A DNA stretch of 64,000 bases, from the NCBI RefSeq assembly GCF_000382205.1, contig NZ_KB907787.1, positions 1,093,176 through 1,157,175 of the forward strand, read 5' to 3'. A program made the translations under genes and the position numbers. Every line of letters begins with the position of its first letter. Position 1 is the first letter of the stretch. Under the pieces are notes generated by a model that worked only from the letters and a program-made list of their open reading frames with translations, had not been told where the DNA came from and made no database searches. Below are positions 36,449 through 45,670 of this stretch, piece after piece. This DNA is from Dyadobacter beijingensis DSM 21582. Lineage in GTDB: Bacteria > Bacteroidota > Bacteroidia > Cytophagales > Spirosomataceae.

Positions 36449-37792
36449 TCAAGGTTTTATTTCACGGATCTCGTTCGCGAACTCGTACGTCTGCGGGCGC
36501 GTCACGTGCAATGCGGCCCCGAGTGACGTCGCGTAAGGCAGGTCGGACACGTACACTTTGTGGTTCGGGTAATGTCTGGCAATCAGTCGGGTGAAAATTT
36601 CGTTACGCGCAAAACCGCCATCGATGTAAATCGCGTGTACGTCGTTGACATTCACAAGGTCCAGCGACACGAACAGCAGTTCGGTAAGGCCTTTCAGCAA
36701 ATGGTGGTACGCCGCCTCGGCCGATTTGAATGCGCTGATCTGCCATTCCTGCGTATTGGGCTGCGGGAACGGGCCATTGCCGGTCATACAGGCGGTGTAG
36801 AATTTCGGTGTTTCCGCTTCCAGTACTGCCTCGTCGAACGCTACTTTTTTGTAAAAATCAGGCTCTACTTTGAAATACTCCACAATACGCGCCACCTGGT
36901 AGTCGTGCTCGCGGCCGAGGAAGAGCCGTGACGCCGTAACGCCGCTGCCTTCCGGTGTGAGGTAGTTCATGCAATCGCGTTCCAGCTGGTAGGAAGTCAG
37001 CGGTTTGGATGCGAAAGAGTTGAAATTGATGCACCAAGTCCCCGTCGACAGCAGTACGAACGGCTTTTTCACCGCCATCCGGTAAGGGATCAGTGCCGAG
37101 GAACTATCGTGGAGCCCGAAGCCCGACTGAATGCCCTTGTCGCCATGCCGGTAGATAAACGACGACGATGCGAGCACGGGCGCGAGTTTCTTATGAATGC
37201 CTTCCTGCTTCACCCATTCGTGGTAATCCCACATCTCGAAGCTCCATAATGCGGTATGGCAGCCCAGCGAGGTATAATCGCTTACTTTTCGGCCCGTGAG
37301 CAGGTACAGGATGTATTGCGGCAAATGCAGGGTGGTCGCGATCTGCGCGTAGATTTCCGGTCTGGTATGTTTGAGCCAATACAGCTGCATGCCCGAATTG
37401 AGCATTCCCATCGACGGCGAGCCGGTTTGCAGTGAAATGCGCGTAGGATCGCCGTAGGTGCTGTAAAATTGCCTTGAAAGTTCTTCCGGGAAAGGTTTTA
37501 AGTAAGAGTACAGCGGGGTAAGCGGACGGTTGGCGTGGTCCAGGTGCACGAGGCTCGCGCCATAGCCGGCCACATTCACAGCCTTGATATCGTATCGGGG
37601 ATCTGCCAAAAGCTCGGCCCAGCGGTCCTGCACCCATTTGGTCAACAATTCACAATCTTCGGTCGGGAAGCCGTCTTCGTCAACTGTTTCTGGGAGGTAT
37701 TCTGAAAACTCGTGAACGATGTCATACTTTTCGTTAAAAAGTACATACTTCTTATTGGTCCTGCCAATATCAAAAACCGCTGTTACTTTCAT
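36449..37792 (-). CDS. FGGY-family sugar kinase
   Basis: 447 residues: AVFDIGRTNKKY phosphate-binding loop at the N-terminus, VAGYGASLVH, STGTWCINF, and the IDGGFARNEIFTRL segment, all typical of FGGY kinases related to rhamnulokinase and fuculokinase. It phosphorylates a ketose or polyol in the cytoplasm. No isomerase or aldolase partner is adjacent, so the exact sugar is unknown. Confidence 0.88.
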   Translation of the reverse strand: MKVTAVFDIGRTNKKYVLFNEKYDIVHEFSEYLPETVDEDGFPTEDCELLTKWVQDRWAELLADPRYDIKAVNVAGYGASLVHLDHANRPLTPLYSYLKPFPEELSRQFYSTYGDPTRISLQTGSPSMGMLNSGMQLYWLKHTRPEIYAQIATTLHLPQYILYLLTGRKVSDYTSLGCHTALWSFEMWDYHEWVKQEGIHKKLAPVLASSSFIYRHGDKGIQSGFGLHDSSSALIPYRMAVKKPFVLLSTGTWCINFNSFASKPLTSYQLERDCMNYLTPEGSGVTASRLFLGREHDYQVARIVEYFKVEPDFYKKVAFDEAVLEAETPKFYTACMTGNGPFPQPNTQEWQISAFKSAEAAYHHLLKGLTELLFVSLDLVNVNDVHAIYIDGGFARNEIFTRLIARHYPNHKVYVSDLPYATSLGAALHVTRPQTYEFANEIREIKP

Positions 37793-37919
37793 TAGTGGAA
37801 TATCACTTTTTTACCCGGAAATGTATTTTTTCGGTCAATATAGTGACTTTACGTTAAAACCAATACCCTTATCTGTTCTTTTAAAATCTTTGTAAAAAAC
37901 CGCAAAGAGCAGGACAGTT

Positions 37920-38615
37920 TCAGACCGATTTTTCCAGTATCGGGCGGAACACTTTCGTCCATCTTTTATAACCTTCCTCGTTCATATGGAGGCTGTCGCT
38001 CACGAAGATAGCGCCGTCCGGGCGGCCGTTTTTGAGCATTACCGGCCACACGTCGATGTAATGATGGTTCTTGTCCTTTTTGATATAATCCTGAATGAGT
38101 TTGTTGGCCCTGATCACATCCTCGCGCTTCGCCCACCGAGACGGTGAGGGTTTCAGCGATACACCATAAATGCGCACGTCGGGCTGCTGCGCGCGGATCT
38201 TCTTGACCAGCGTCACGTACGCGTCGCGCACCTGCTCGGGCGACTTCGGTTTTTTACCGAACATGTCATTCTCGCAATAGATCACGACGGTTTTCGGCTT
38301 GTATTTGGTAATGGCGCGGTCGGAATAATGGATTACTTCCGGCAATGTAGAGCCGCCGAAGCCGCGGTTGATGATCGGCAGCGGCGCGAGGTCCTTGTCG
38401 GCATTCACCCATTTGGTAAATGAGGAGCTCCCCGTGAAAACTATTCCACCCGGTGCGGGCATATGCTCGGCGTCCTTTCTCTCAAATTCCTTGATAGCGC
38501 CTTCCGAACGGGTTACGTCATAATCGGGCTCCCAGGGGCCGGCCAGGTTGGCAGTTTGTGGTTTATGGCAAGCGCTGAACGCAGCAAAAAGGACAATCAG
38601 AAGGTGTTTTTTCAT
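37920..38615 (-). CDS. SGNH/GDSL-family hydrolase lipoprotein
   Basis: 231 residues with lipoprotein signal (FAAFSAC). SGNH blocks: FTGSSSF (nucleophile Ser), GFGGS, ENDM (Asn block) and the catalytic Asp/His in DSLHMNEEGY. It would remove acyl groups from lipids or polysaccharides at the envelope. No partner genes suggest the substrate. Confidence 0.87.
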   Translation of the reverse strand: MKKHLLIVLFAAFSACHKPQTANLAGPWEPDYDVTRSEGAIKEFERKDAEHMPAPGGIVFTGSSSFTKWVNADKDLAPLPIINRGFGGSTLPEVIHYSDRAITKYKPKTVVIYCENDMFGKKPKSPEQVRDAYVTLVKKIRAQQPDVRIYGVSLKPSPSRWAKREDVIRANKLIQDYIKKDKNHHYIDVWPVMLKNGRPDGAIFVSDSLHMNEEGYKRWTKVFRPILEKSV

Positions 38616-38705
38616 TACAAAATAAAAGTGGATATGGCGGTAAAAGCCATATCCACGGGGATTTTAATGCAATAATGGTAAATTTTTCGGTTTCCGGCAA
38701 CGCCG

Positions 38706-39386
38706 CTAGTCCTTGAAAAAGTAGCGAAGTCCCAGCGAGACGCTTGGTAATGTGAGGTTGGGGGTTAGCTTGTAGTCGAATGTTTTGGTTTTATTGGTAT
38801 TGCCGGTCGGCCTGGCTTCCGCTTCGTCGATCGTGTAGGAAAGATAAAGCAGGTTGGCGATGCCTAAGGACGCCGTGAGCCACCACCTTTCATTCAGCGC
38901 ATAGTAGGCACCCGCAGATACACCGAACTGCGGAGAAATGTGATGTTGCCGATGCAGCAAGTTGTCGCTGGACTGGTTCGGCAGGAGCTTGGTGTAGCTG
39001 TAAAGCACATTCACATGCGGTCCGCCGAATATTCCGAACTTGTCGGAAAAGTGTTTGTAATGCTGCCAGAAATAGCCGGTACTTACGCCAAAACCGGTGA
39101 TCCCTTCGAAAGTTTCCCGCGTCCCATCCGGGTATAACGTCGCCTTTTGCCCGTAAAGGGACGTGCCGATATTCCAGCCCGAAGCTTTATTGGCGGTTTT
39201 GAATTTGCCGAAGCTCGCGTCGATATTGTAGCCGTAGTTGGTAGCAGTAGGATATTCGTCCTGATTGGTATTGTTGAAATTGAGGCCCACGGTAGCGCTC
39301 ACAAATTTTTTGCCTTCCAGCTGTGCGAAACCAATGGTGATCGAACATGCGGTGAAGAGCCACGAAAGTAGAATGATCTTTTTCAT
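38706..39386 (-). CDS. outer membrane beta-barrel protein
   Basis: 226 residues, signal peptide, alternating amphipathic strands and a C-terminal strand ending GLRYFF-KD, typical of small porin-like barrels. It is 7 bp downstream of a second barrel gene of the same type and probably in one operon with it. Function unknown. Confidence 0.8.
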   Translation of the reverse strand: MKKIILLSWLFTACSITIGFAQLEGKKFVSATVGLNFNNTNQDEYPTATNYGYNIDASFGKFKTANKASGWNIGTSLYGQKATLYPDGTRETFEGITGFGVSTGYFWQHYKHFSDKFGIFGGPHVNVLYSYTKLLPNQSSDNLLHRQHHISPQFGVSAGAYYALNERWWLTASLGIANLLYLSYTIDEAEARPTGNTNKTKTFDYKLTPNLTLPSVSLGLRYFFKD

Positions 39387-39393
39387 ATCCGTT

Positions 39394-40047
39394 TTAGTTG
39401 GATTGGGTCAGGTACCATGAAGCCCGCAGGCCGAAATAACTCTGGATGCCGGAAGTAGCGCCGGCGCTGAAATGGAAATTATCCCAGTCTTTCATATGGT
39501 AATACTGAAGATTGAGCGAGAGCACATTCAGATCGGATTCGATGGCGAAACGGGGAGAAACGCGGTAAACGATGCCCGGACGAATGTAAATACCGCCGCC
39601 ATACCCATTGCTCGTTTCGACATCATCGGACGTGTTTTTTCCATGATAATAGGACAGGTTAATGCCCGGTTCGAGGAAAATCGCCCACTTTTCGCCGAGG
39701 AATTTGTAACGCCTGACAAACAGGGAAAGCGACAAGTTCGTATTGTTGTTTTTGTATTCGTTGTCGCTGTTTGGTCCTTTCAGATCGCTCTTGTTATAGT
39801 TGAATGACGACAACAGCCTCGCACCAAACAGCGAGTTATCCTTGAAAAATTTACCGAACTGAACGGACGGCGTGATCGTGTGCACACCGGTTTTCAAGCG
39901 GTTGGATTCGTAGGTTTCAAAGTTGCTGAGCGTCCCCTCCGCGCTGATCGTCGCGCCCCAATGCACCGTCCCTTTCTGAAACTGCGCCTCCGCGCGCCCT
40001 GCCAGGAATACCATCCCCGGCAGTAACAATAGAAGAAGTCTTTTCAT
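39394..40047 (-). CDS. outer membrane beta-barrel protein
   Basis: 217 residues with signal peptide (LAGRAEAQ) and repeated beta strands (TPSVQFGKFF, GGGIYIRPGIVYRVSPRF, FGLRASWYL). First gene of a two-barrel operon; the pair looks like diverged paralogues. Function unknown. Confidence 0.8.
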   Translation of the reverse strand: MKRLLLLLLPGMVFLAGRAEAQFQKGTVHWGATISAEGTLSNFETYESNRLKTGVHTITPSVQFGKFFKDNSLFGARLLSSFNYNKSDLKGPNSDNEYKNNNTNLSLSLFVRRYKFLGEKWAIFLEPGINLSYYHGKNTSDDVETSNGYGGGIYIRPGIVYRVSPRFAIESDLNVLSLNLQYYHMKDWDNFHFSAGATSGIQSYFGLRASWYLTQSN

Positions 40048-40126
40048 GGATAATAAATTTAGTTTGTAGAAGCAATTTACATTCGTTTATGTAACCACCT
40101 AATAATTTAGGTTTATTTAACAAAAA

Positions 40127-40154
40127 AGAGGCAGCCAATGCGCTGGCTGCCTCT
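40127..40154 (-). terminator. minus-strand terminator of the ATPase-TolC operon
   Basis: 11-bp perfect stem AGAGGCAGCCA/TGGCTGCCTCT followed by a T-run on the minus strand, about 100 bp after the TolC stop. Confidence 0.88.
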
Positions 40155-40193
40155 AAGAATTACCGATACCAAATTTAACCTAACAGTCTTTGG

Positions 40194-40256
40194 GCTTAAA
40201 GCTTACAGCCTACTGCTTAAAGCTTATAGCCTACTACTTAAAGCCTACCGCCTAAA
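40194..40256. repeat. three 21-bp direct repeats
   Basis: Units at 40194-40214, 40215-40235 and 40236-40256 (GCTTAAAGCTTACAGCCTACT and variants). The third unit overlaps the TolC stop codon. Confidence 0.75.
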
Positions 40257-41565
40257 ACACCCCCTGCCAGTTGCCCTGACGGTAGTATTGTAACAATCTC
40301 TGTTGCATCAGATAATCATATTTTGCCTGAATGGCCGTGCCCTGTGCCTGAGCGAGTTTGGCTTTCGAAAGCGTGTATTCGAAAATGCTCGATACCCCTG
40401 CATTGAACTTGCTCTCCACCACCGCGAATGCGGCTCCCAGCGATTCTACCTGTCCTTCGGCTGCCGCGTGCTTGTCGGCCATCGCGTTCAGGTTCAACAC
40501 GGCTGTTTCGATGGCCTGGCGGAGTTGCTGGTTCGTGATGTCCAGCGTATTCTGCGCCTGGCGTTCCTGCACCTTGGCGAGCTCGACGCGCGGCCGGGTT
40601 ACCCAGCGGCCCATGATCGGAATGTTCAGGCCGAGGTTGATATAGCCGTTCCGTGTCGCATTCAACTGCTTGAAATAGTCGAGGTTATCGTTCGTCGATG
40701 CGTAGAATGCCCGCACGTTCGTGCTCAGGTTGAGCGACGGGAAATTCAATGCTTTAATGGATTTGACAAGGTATTTATAGCTCTGACGGTTCAGCTCGGC
40801 GCTGCGGATTTCCGGGAATGTCTTGATCGCATTTTCGTACAGCTCCGTAGAATTGGCCGCCGCCGGCACGATGTTCTCCTTTGGCAGCAATGGTTCGAAT
40901 TCGATATTGTCGTCCGGTGTGACGTTCATCCGTTGGAACAATGCGAGGCGCGCCGTACGGTAATTGCTAAGGGCCGTTACCTGCAAATATTTGTCGTTTG
41001 CCAGCTGCGCTTTGATTTCCGCCAGCAAATTGTTGCCTGCCGTTCCCGCATCGACTTGTTTCTGAACCTTATCAACCTGCTGCTGCGATGATTCGACCTG
41101 TTGCTGCGCCGCCTCGAACAATGCCTTCGTAGCCAGTACATTCACATAGCCCTGCATGAGCAGGATCGTTTGCGCATTCAGCACGGCAGTCCGGTTTTCG
41201 ATCGCCGATTCTTTGAGCAATGTGCCCTGGCGCGTCTGGTTGGCTAATTTTCCACCCTGGTAAACGGGCATTTGAAAGCCGGTACTGATCGAATTATAGC
41301 TGTAAAGCTGGTCTATGTACGCGTTGGTGTACTGGTCGATGCTGCGGCCGAGGTTAAGGCTTTGGTCGGCCGTAATGTAAATCTGCGGGAATATCTGCGA
41401 CTTTGTCTGCCGAAGCTGTGCCTGCGCCGCCTCGGCCTGCAACGATCCCTGCTGGTAAAGCAGGTTGTTTTTGGCGAGCAGGTCCACGCATTCGGCGAGG
41501 CTCAGTTTGGTTTGCGCCTGCCCGAGTAGGGGCAGGAGGCAGAAAAGTAAAAAAATGCGTTTCAT
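40252..41565 (-). CDS. TolC-family outer membrane efflux protein
   Basis: 437 residues with signal peptide (LLGQAQT) and two outer membrane factor repeats of long helices (ECVDLLAKNNLLYQQGSL; VELAKVQERQAQNTLDITNQQ). It forms the outer membrane channel of a tripartite pump. It lies 20 bp after the ABC ATPase, in one operon. No periplasmic adaptor gene is in the window. Confidence 0.92.
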   Translation of the reverse strand: MKRIFLLFCLLPLLGQAQTKLSLAECVDLLAKNNLLYQQGSLQAEAAQAQLRQTKSQIFPQIYITADQSLNLGRSIDQYTNAYIDQLYSYNSISTGFQMPVYQGGKLANQTRQGTLLKESAIENRTAVLNAQTILLMQGYVNVLATKALFEAAQQQVESSQQQVDKVQKQVDAGTAGNNLLAEIKAQLANDKYLQVTALSNYRTARLALFQRMNVTPDDNIEFEPLLPKENIVPAAANSTELYENAIKTFPEIRSAELNRQSYKYLVKSIKALNFPSLNLSTNVRAFYASTNDNLDYFKQLNATRNGYINLGLNIPIMGRWVTRPRVELAKVQERQAQNTLDITNQQLRQAIETAVLNLNAMADKHAAAEGQVESLGAAFAVVESKFNAGVSSIFEYTLSKAKLAQAQGTAIQAKYDYLMQQRLLQYYRQGNWQGVF

Positions 41566-41585
41566 GGCTAATAGATTGAGTTAGG

Positions 41586-42248
41586 TCATGCCAGCCAGCC
41601 GTCCTTCAACCGGACGATCCGGTTGCCGTAACCCGCATTCAATTCCGAGTGCGTTACCTGAACGATGGTGACTTTGTCTTCCTGGTTAAGTTTTTGAAAT
41701 AATTCCATGATCTCGATCGCCTGCTCCGAATGCAGGTTACCGGTCGGTTCGTCGGCGAAAATCACTTTCGGGTTATGTACAATGGCGCGCGCCACGCCTA
41801 CGAGCTGTTGCTGTCCGCCCGAAAGCTGGTGCGGGAACAGGTCCTTTTTGGCAACCATATTGAAACGGTCGAGCAGCTCGGCTACCCGGCTTTTCCGCTC
41901 CGATGACGATGTACCTTTATACAAAAGCGGCGTCTCGATGTTTTCATACACCGTCAGCTCGTCGATCAGGTGGTAGGCCTGGAACACGAAACCGATGTGG
42001 TGGCGGTGCAATTCGGTGCGTTTCTTTTCGGAGAGTTTCTGGACAGGCTCGTCGAGGAAAAGGTATTCGCCTTCGGACGGTTCTTCGAGCAAGCCAAGTA
42101 TGTGTAACAGGGTGGATTTGCCCGAGCCCGACGGGCCCATAATCGACACAAATTCACCTTCTTTAATGTTCAAATCAATGTGGCGCAACACGTATGTCTT
42201 GCCAAAACCTGCCGGGTAATATTTGGATATCTTTTCTAACTGGATCAT
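41586..42248 (-). CDS. ABC transporter ATP-binding protein, MacB/LolD type
   Basis: 220 residues from the ATG at 42248 ([11 protein letters not shown]). Walker A G38-PSGSGKST46, signature L142-SGGQQQ148, Walker B VIFADE (162-167), switch His in VTHSE. It powers FtsX-type permeases in lipoprotein export or efflux. The permease expected beside it is only a relic (42466-42792). The promoter resembles that of the permease pair at 45671-50578, so it may energise those permeases. Confidence 0.93.
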   Translation of the reverse strand: MIQLEKISKYYPAGFGKTYVLRHIDLNIKEGEFVSIMGPSGSGKSTLLHILGLLEEPSEGEYLFLDEPVQKLSEKKRTELHRHHIGFVFQAYHLIDELTVYENIETPLLYKGTSSSERKSRVAELLDRFNMVAKKDLFPHQLSGGQQQLVGVARAIVHNPKVIFADEPTGNLHSEQAIEIMELFQKLNQEDKVTIVQVTHSELNAGYGNRIVRLKDGWLA

Positions 42249-42340
42249 AAAAATTAAGAGTTTGAGATTTGGTATGTAATTAAGGATAACCTGTCCGAAA
42301 AACAAATCCTTACATCCGTCTCTCTTATGCCAGTCCTATT

Positions 42341-42446
42341 TTAAAAAGGCTTGCCAAAAGACTAAATGATTGACATTCAGTACATTTTAAATAAATGAAG
42401 ACATATCCGCGTCCGATACCGTACAAAATGTGTGCGCATTCGGACG
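42341..42446 (-). promoter_or_regulatory. candidate sigma-54 promoter with two enhancer sites (ATPase-tolC)
   Basis: Minus strand: TTGGCAAGCCTTTTTAA (42357-42341) has a good -24 (TTGGCA) but a poor -12. Upstream are two 16-bp sites of form TGTnCG-N4-CGGACR: 42410-42425 and 42431-42446, 21 bp apart. The centre of the nearer site is 60.5 bp from TTGGCA, exactly as in the promoter at 50612-50716. The shared 12-mer TTCATTTATTTA lies between them in both. Confidence 0.6.
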
Positions 42447-42465
42447 CGGTGAGCGGACACGCCGG

Positions 42466-42792
42466 TTACAGCCGAAATGCACCTGTTCCGACCGCAAAAC
42501 CTGCACGGGATTCTTGCTGCACATCCCGCACGCCCTGGATTTCGATTTTAACGACCTGGTCGGGATTGTAACCCAGGTTCTTGGAACGGATAAAATGCAT
42601 TTGACGATAAAATACCGCGCTCGCAATGCCCAGCAGGATCGCCATCGCAAACTGGAACACCATCAGCACATTCCCCAGCGGATTGCGGCCGCCGAGCCGG
42701 ATTTTGGCATACAATGTTTCCACCGTGCTCAGCCGCTATAGTCACCCCTGCCAGAGCTGACGCGCTGCGATTTTGAGAAAAGTTTTGAACAT
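42466..42792 (-). pseudogene. relic of an FtsX/MacB-type ABC permease
   Basis: The minus strand begins like a permease (MFKTFLKIAARQLWQG from the ATG at 42792), meets in-frame TGA and TAG codons, then continues in the same frame with the family's central part (GRNPLGNVLMVFQFAMAILLG, KNLGYNPDQVVKI) and stops at 42466. About 350-400 residues between these parts and the whole C-terminal half are lost. It lies between the ATPase promoter and the wHTH regulator, marking a lost pump component. Confidence 0.82.
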
Positions 42793-42798
42793 GGATTT

Positions 42799-43689
42799 TC
42801 AGGAATGTGCTTCCAGTTTGTAGCCTACGCCATGAACGGCGGTGATCTTGACGTGCGGGTCGGCGGCGAGCAGCTTCCGCAGCCGCGAAACGAACACGTC
42901 CACGCTGCGGCCTACGGTGACCCCTTCATCTTCCCAAACCGATTTGAGAATGAAATCCCTTTCCAGTACCTGGTTCGTGTTTTTGGCAAACAGCGCCAGC
43001 AACTTGGCTTCCCGGAAAGTGAGCGAGTGGGTGGTTGCGCTGTCGAAAAGCGTCTGACTGGCCGTATCCAGCCATGATTGCCCGAATGCCAGCCGCGAAG
43101 CGGGTACCGTTTCGGGCAAGGGCATTGGGCTTTGCTCTTTTTTGTGCCGTGAACGGTTCCAGGCGATAAAACCCAGCCCGGCCAGCGCCCCGCCGACGGA
43201 AATCAGCAGCCAGGAGTTCCCGGCCGTTTTCGCCGGCTGCTGCGCGGGTGTGAAACGGACCTGCAGCACATAACAGCGCGCCTCCCGCGAGCGGCCCGCA
43301 CAAGGTACACCGCCGGGTTGTCTGAGATCGAAAAACTGGTACCCGAGCTGTACGGTACCGGAGTCGCAGTCGAGCACGGTAACAGTATACGGCTGGTCGA
43401 TATGGTAGGCAGCAAGCGATTGCTGCAAGGTTTCGGGCAGTTTGTCGTAGTCGAGCATGTTTTCCATGCGCACGGAAAAGGTATGCGCGTCGGCCTGGCT
43501 CACGGGCGGAATGGCCGTTGCGGAATCTCCATTGGCGCGAAGGAGTAAATGCACGGTCCGGCGCAGCGAAAGGTTCACATTTTCCGAAAACCGCACGGCG
43601 TCGCTGTTCGCCCGTGCATTTACAGCCAGTACCATGATCAAAACGGAACAGCGCATTATTTCCCGGAAAACAGCCTTCGAGTATTTCAT
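42799..43689 (-). CDS. membrane-bound one-component regulator (periplasmic sensor, cytoplasmic wHTH)
   Basis: 296 residues from the ATG at 43689. Signal peptide 1-28, periplasmic domain 29-158 with Cys at 108, 130 and 139, one membrane helix 159-177, a basic stop-transfer (RSRHKK), and an OmpR/PhoB-type winged helix at about 205-293 (LTFREAKLLALF, VGRSVDVFVSRLRKLL, AVHGVGYKL). The order is the reverse of ToxR. It should sense a periplasmic signal and bind DNA from the membrane. It is 36 bp after a secreted protein gene, probably co-transcribed. Target genes unknown. Confidence 0.85.
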   Translation of the reverse strand: MKYSKAVFREIMRCSVLIMVLAVNARANSDAVRFSENVNLSLRRTVHLLLRANGDSATAIPPVSQADAHTFSVRMENMLDYDKLPETLQQSLAAYHIDQPYTVTVLDCDSGTVQLGYQFFDLRQPGGVPCAGRSREARCYVLQVRFTPAQQPAKTAGNSWLLISVGGALAGLGFIAWNRSRHKKEQSPMPLPETVPASRLAFGQSWLDTASQTLFDSATTHSLTFREAKLLALFAKNTNQVLERDFILKSVWEDEGVTVGRSVDVFVSRLRKLLAADPHVKITAVHGVGYKLEAHS

Positions 43690-43725
43690 GAGCACAGCGG
43701 ATACGACAGTCAAATTTAACCAATT

Positions 43726-44184
43726 TCAGCAGTTGTCCTTCTTCTTTTTCATACCATAAAACCATTCGAATTGCGGAACGATCTGCGTTTTTTTGATCGT
43801 AAGCACGCGCCTGTCGTCCCCATTGCCGGGGCCCAGCGGATCGATGACGAGCTGGTCGCCCGCTTCGGCGAGCCGGAGTACTTCCGAAAGCTCGTAACGC
43901 AGCACCGCGTGGTTGTGCCCGTACGCCTCGGCGTCCACGATCCGGCCATTGCGTTTCAGGTAAATGTAAAATGCGACCAGCGTTTTGCCGCCTGAACCGG
44001 CGTTGTCCCTGGCCAGCGAGATGGTGCCGCGGGTTACCTGACCAAATGCTTCGGTGGAAATAGCGTGGCCGTTCAGCAGCAGGCTCGAAGTAAATGCGGC
44101 GATCGTTTCGGGCAGCGCGACCGACGCCTGCAGGGTACAGAGGAGCGTCAGCGCCAGGGTGATTTTCAAGGTTCTGGTTTTCAT
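43726..44184 (-). CDS. exported protein of unknown function, partner of the wHTH regulator
   Basis: 152 residues with signal peptide (TLLCTLQASVALP). The mature part is beta-rich (GTISLARDNAGSGGKTLVAFYIYLKRNG) with a conserved-looking EAYGHNHAVLRYELSEVL stretch and ends in a basic KKKKDNC. No family recognised. It precedes the membrane regulator in the same direction by 36 bp; a role in signal supply to the sensor domain is a guess from position. Confidence 0.65.
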   Translation of the reverse strand: MKTRTLKITLALTLLCTLQASVALPETIAAFTSSLLLNGHAISTEAFGQVTRGTISLARDNAGSGGKTLVAFYIYLKRNGRIVDAEAYGHNHAVLRYELSEVLRLAEAGDQLVIDPLGPGNGDDRRVLTIKKTQIVPQFEWFYGMKKKKDNC

Positions 44185-44412
44185 AGGACGATGTTTGGAA
44201 TGGTTGTTTCAAACTTGCCCAAATGTATCGCCGCCGCTCCGGGCCCCTCGCATAGCGCCTGTAAAACAATGTAAACGAAATGTAAAAGATTGGTTATGGC
44301 ACTTTGCCGGGCATTTATGGTATGGAAAACGCATTTGCTATTAATTTTTAATTAAAGCCGAACATTCCTGGCGACGGGCGGTGTTACCTTTTCATAACTC
44401 CCAAGCACTCAC

Positions 44413-45657
44413 TTGAAAACAGTCACGCCCAACGATCCCTACGCAGCACTCCGCTATTCTGATTTCCGGTTTTTCGTATCCAATTCTTTCCTTTTTTCCG
44501 CTACCATCCGCATCCAGGAGGTGATCGTCGGTTATGAGCTGTACAAAACCACCCACGACCCGCTCGCATTGGGTTTGGTAGGGCTGGCAGAGGCCATACC
44601 GTTCATTATCACGTCGCTTTTCGGTGGCTACGTGGCCGATCAGAAGAACAAGATCACGATCATGCATATCAGCCTGGTGGTTATCCTGCTCGGTTCGGGC
44701 GTGTTGTATACGGCTTTTCAGCCGGCGGTTTACAACCAGCTGGCGGAGTGGCAGCATTTGGCTGTGATTTATGCGGTGTTTGGGTTAATAGGCTTTGCAA
44801 AAGGGTTTTATTCGCCCGCGGCCAGCTCTCTGAAACCATTTCTCGTACCTCGCACGATTTACCATAATTCGTCTACGTGGAGCAGCTCCTTTTCGCAGGC
44901 AGGCGCCATCATCGGCCCGGCGGCGGCAGGTTTTCTCTATGCTTACATGGGACTCACGCATACATTGATGATTGTGATCGGTAACTTCCTGATATGCTGG
45001 TTTTTATTGGGTTTGATCAAAACGCGTCCCGAGTTTCCGAAGATCGTCACGCCCATTATGGAGAGTTTGAAAGAGGGTTTTAAATTCGTTTTCAAAACGC
45101 GCATTGTCCTGTATGCGATGACACTGGACCTCTTTTCCGTCTTGTTCGGCGGCGTGATCGCATTGCTGCCCATTTTCGCCGAGGACATTCTCAAAGTTGG
45201 CCCGGAGGGACTGGGGCTTCTGCGTGCGGCGCCATCCATCGGCTCGATGCTCACGATGTTCGCGATGGCCTACTTCCCGCCAACGCACAATGCATGGCGT
45301 AATATGCTCGTCGCCGTGGCCGGTTTCGGTGTGTTCACATTGGTATTCGCTGCATCGACGGACTTCATGCTCTCGTGCGGCGCACTTTTCGCCACCGGTG
45401 TGTTCGACAGCGTCAGCGTCATCATCCGTCAGACGATCCTGCAAATCTATCCGCCCGACGAAATGCGCGGCCGCGTCGCCGCCGTCAACGGCATGTTCGT
45501 CAGCTCCTCCAACGAGCTCGGCGCCTTCGAATCCGGCGTGATGGCCAAAGCCTTCGGCACGGTCCCATCGGTCATGATCGGGGGCGTAGCCACGCTGGTC
45601 GTCGTAACGTGGGTATATTTGAAATCGAAGGATTTGTTTGCGGTGAGGCTGAGTTAG
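44413..45657 (+). CDS. MFS transporter (EntS/MFS_3 type exporter)
   Basis: 414 residues with about twelve membrane segments. It starts with TTG: the leader KTVTPNDPYAALRYSDFRFF matches the family start and no ATG occurs before the second helix. Motif-A-like loop GGYVADQKNK between TM2 and TM3 and GRVAAVNGMFVSSSNELGAFESG near TM10-11. It belongs to the enterobactin-exporter-like branch; the substrate is unknown. Convergent with the permease gene at 45671. Confidence 0.87.
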   Translation: MKTVTPNDPYAALRYSDFRFFVSNSFLFSATIRIQEVIVGYELYKTTHDPLALGLVGLAEAIPFIITSLFGGYVADQKNKITIMHISLVVILLGSGVLYTAFQPAVYNQLAEWQHLAVIYAVFGLIGFAKGFYSPAASSLKPFLVPRTIYHNSSTWSSSFSQAGAIIGPAAAGFLYAYMGLTHTLMIVIGNFLICWFLLGLIKTRPEFPKIVTPIMESLKEGFKFVFKTRIVLYAMTLDLFSVLFGGVIALLPIFAEDILKVGPEGLGLLRAAPSIGSMLTMFAMAYFPPTHNAWRNMLVAVAGFGVFTLVFAASTDFMLSCGALFATGVFDSVSVIIRQTILQIYPPDEMRGRVAAVNGMFVSSSNELGAFESGVMAKAFGTVPSVMIGGVATLVVVTWVYLKSKDLFAVRLS

Positions 45658-45670
45658 TTGGAGTGTCTGA

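Noticed and set aside
42926..44269. Minus-strand open frame of 447 codons across the wHTH regulator and its neighbour
   Set aside because: It runs in another frame through two genes with signal peptides and a clear wHTH domain; its translation is Arg/Ala/Pro-rich without motifs.
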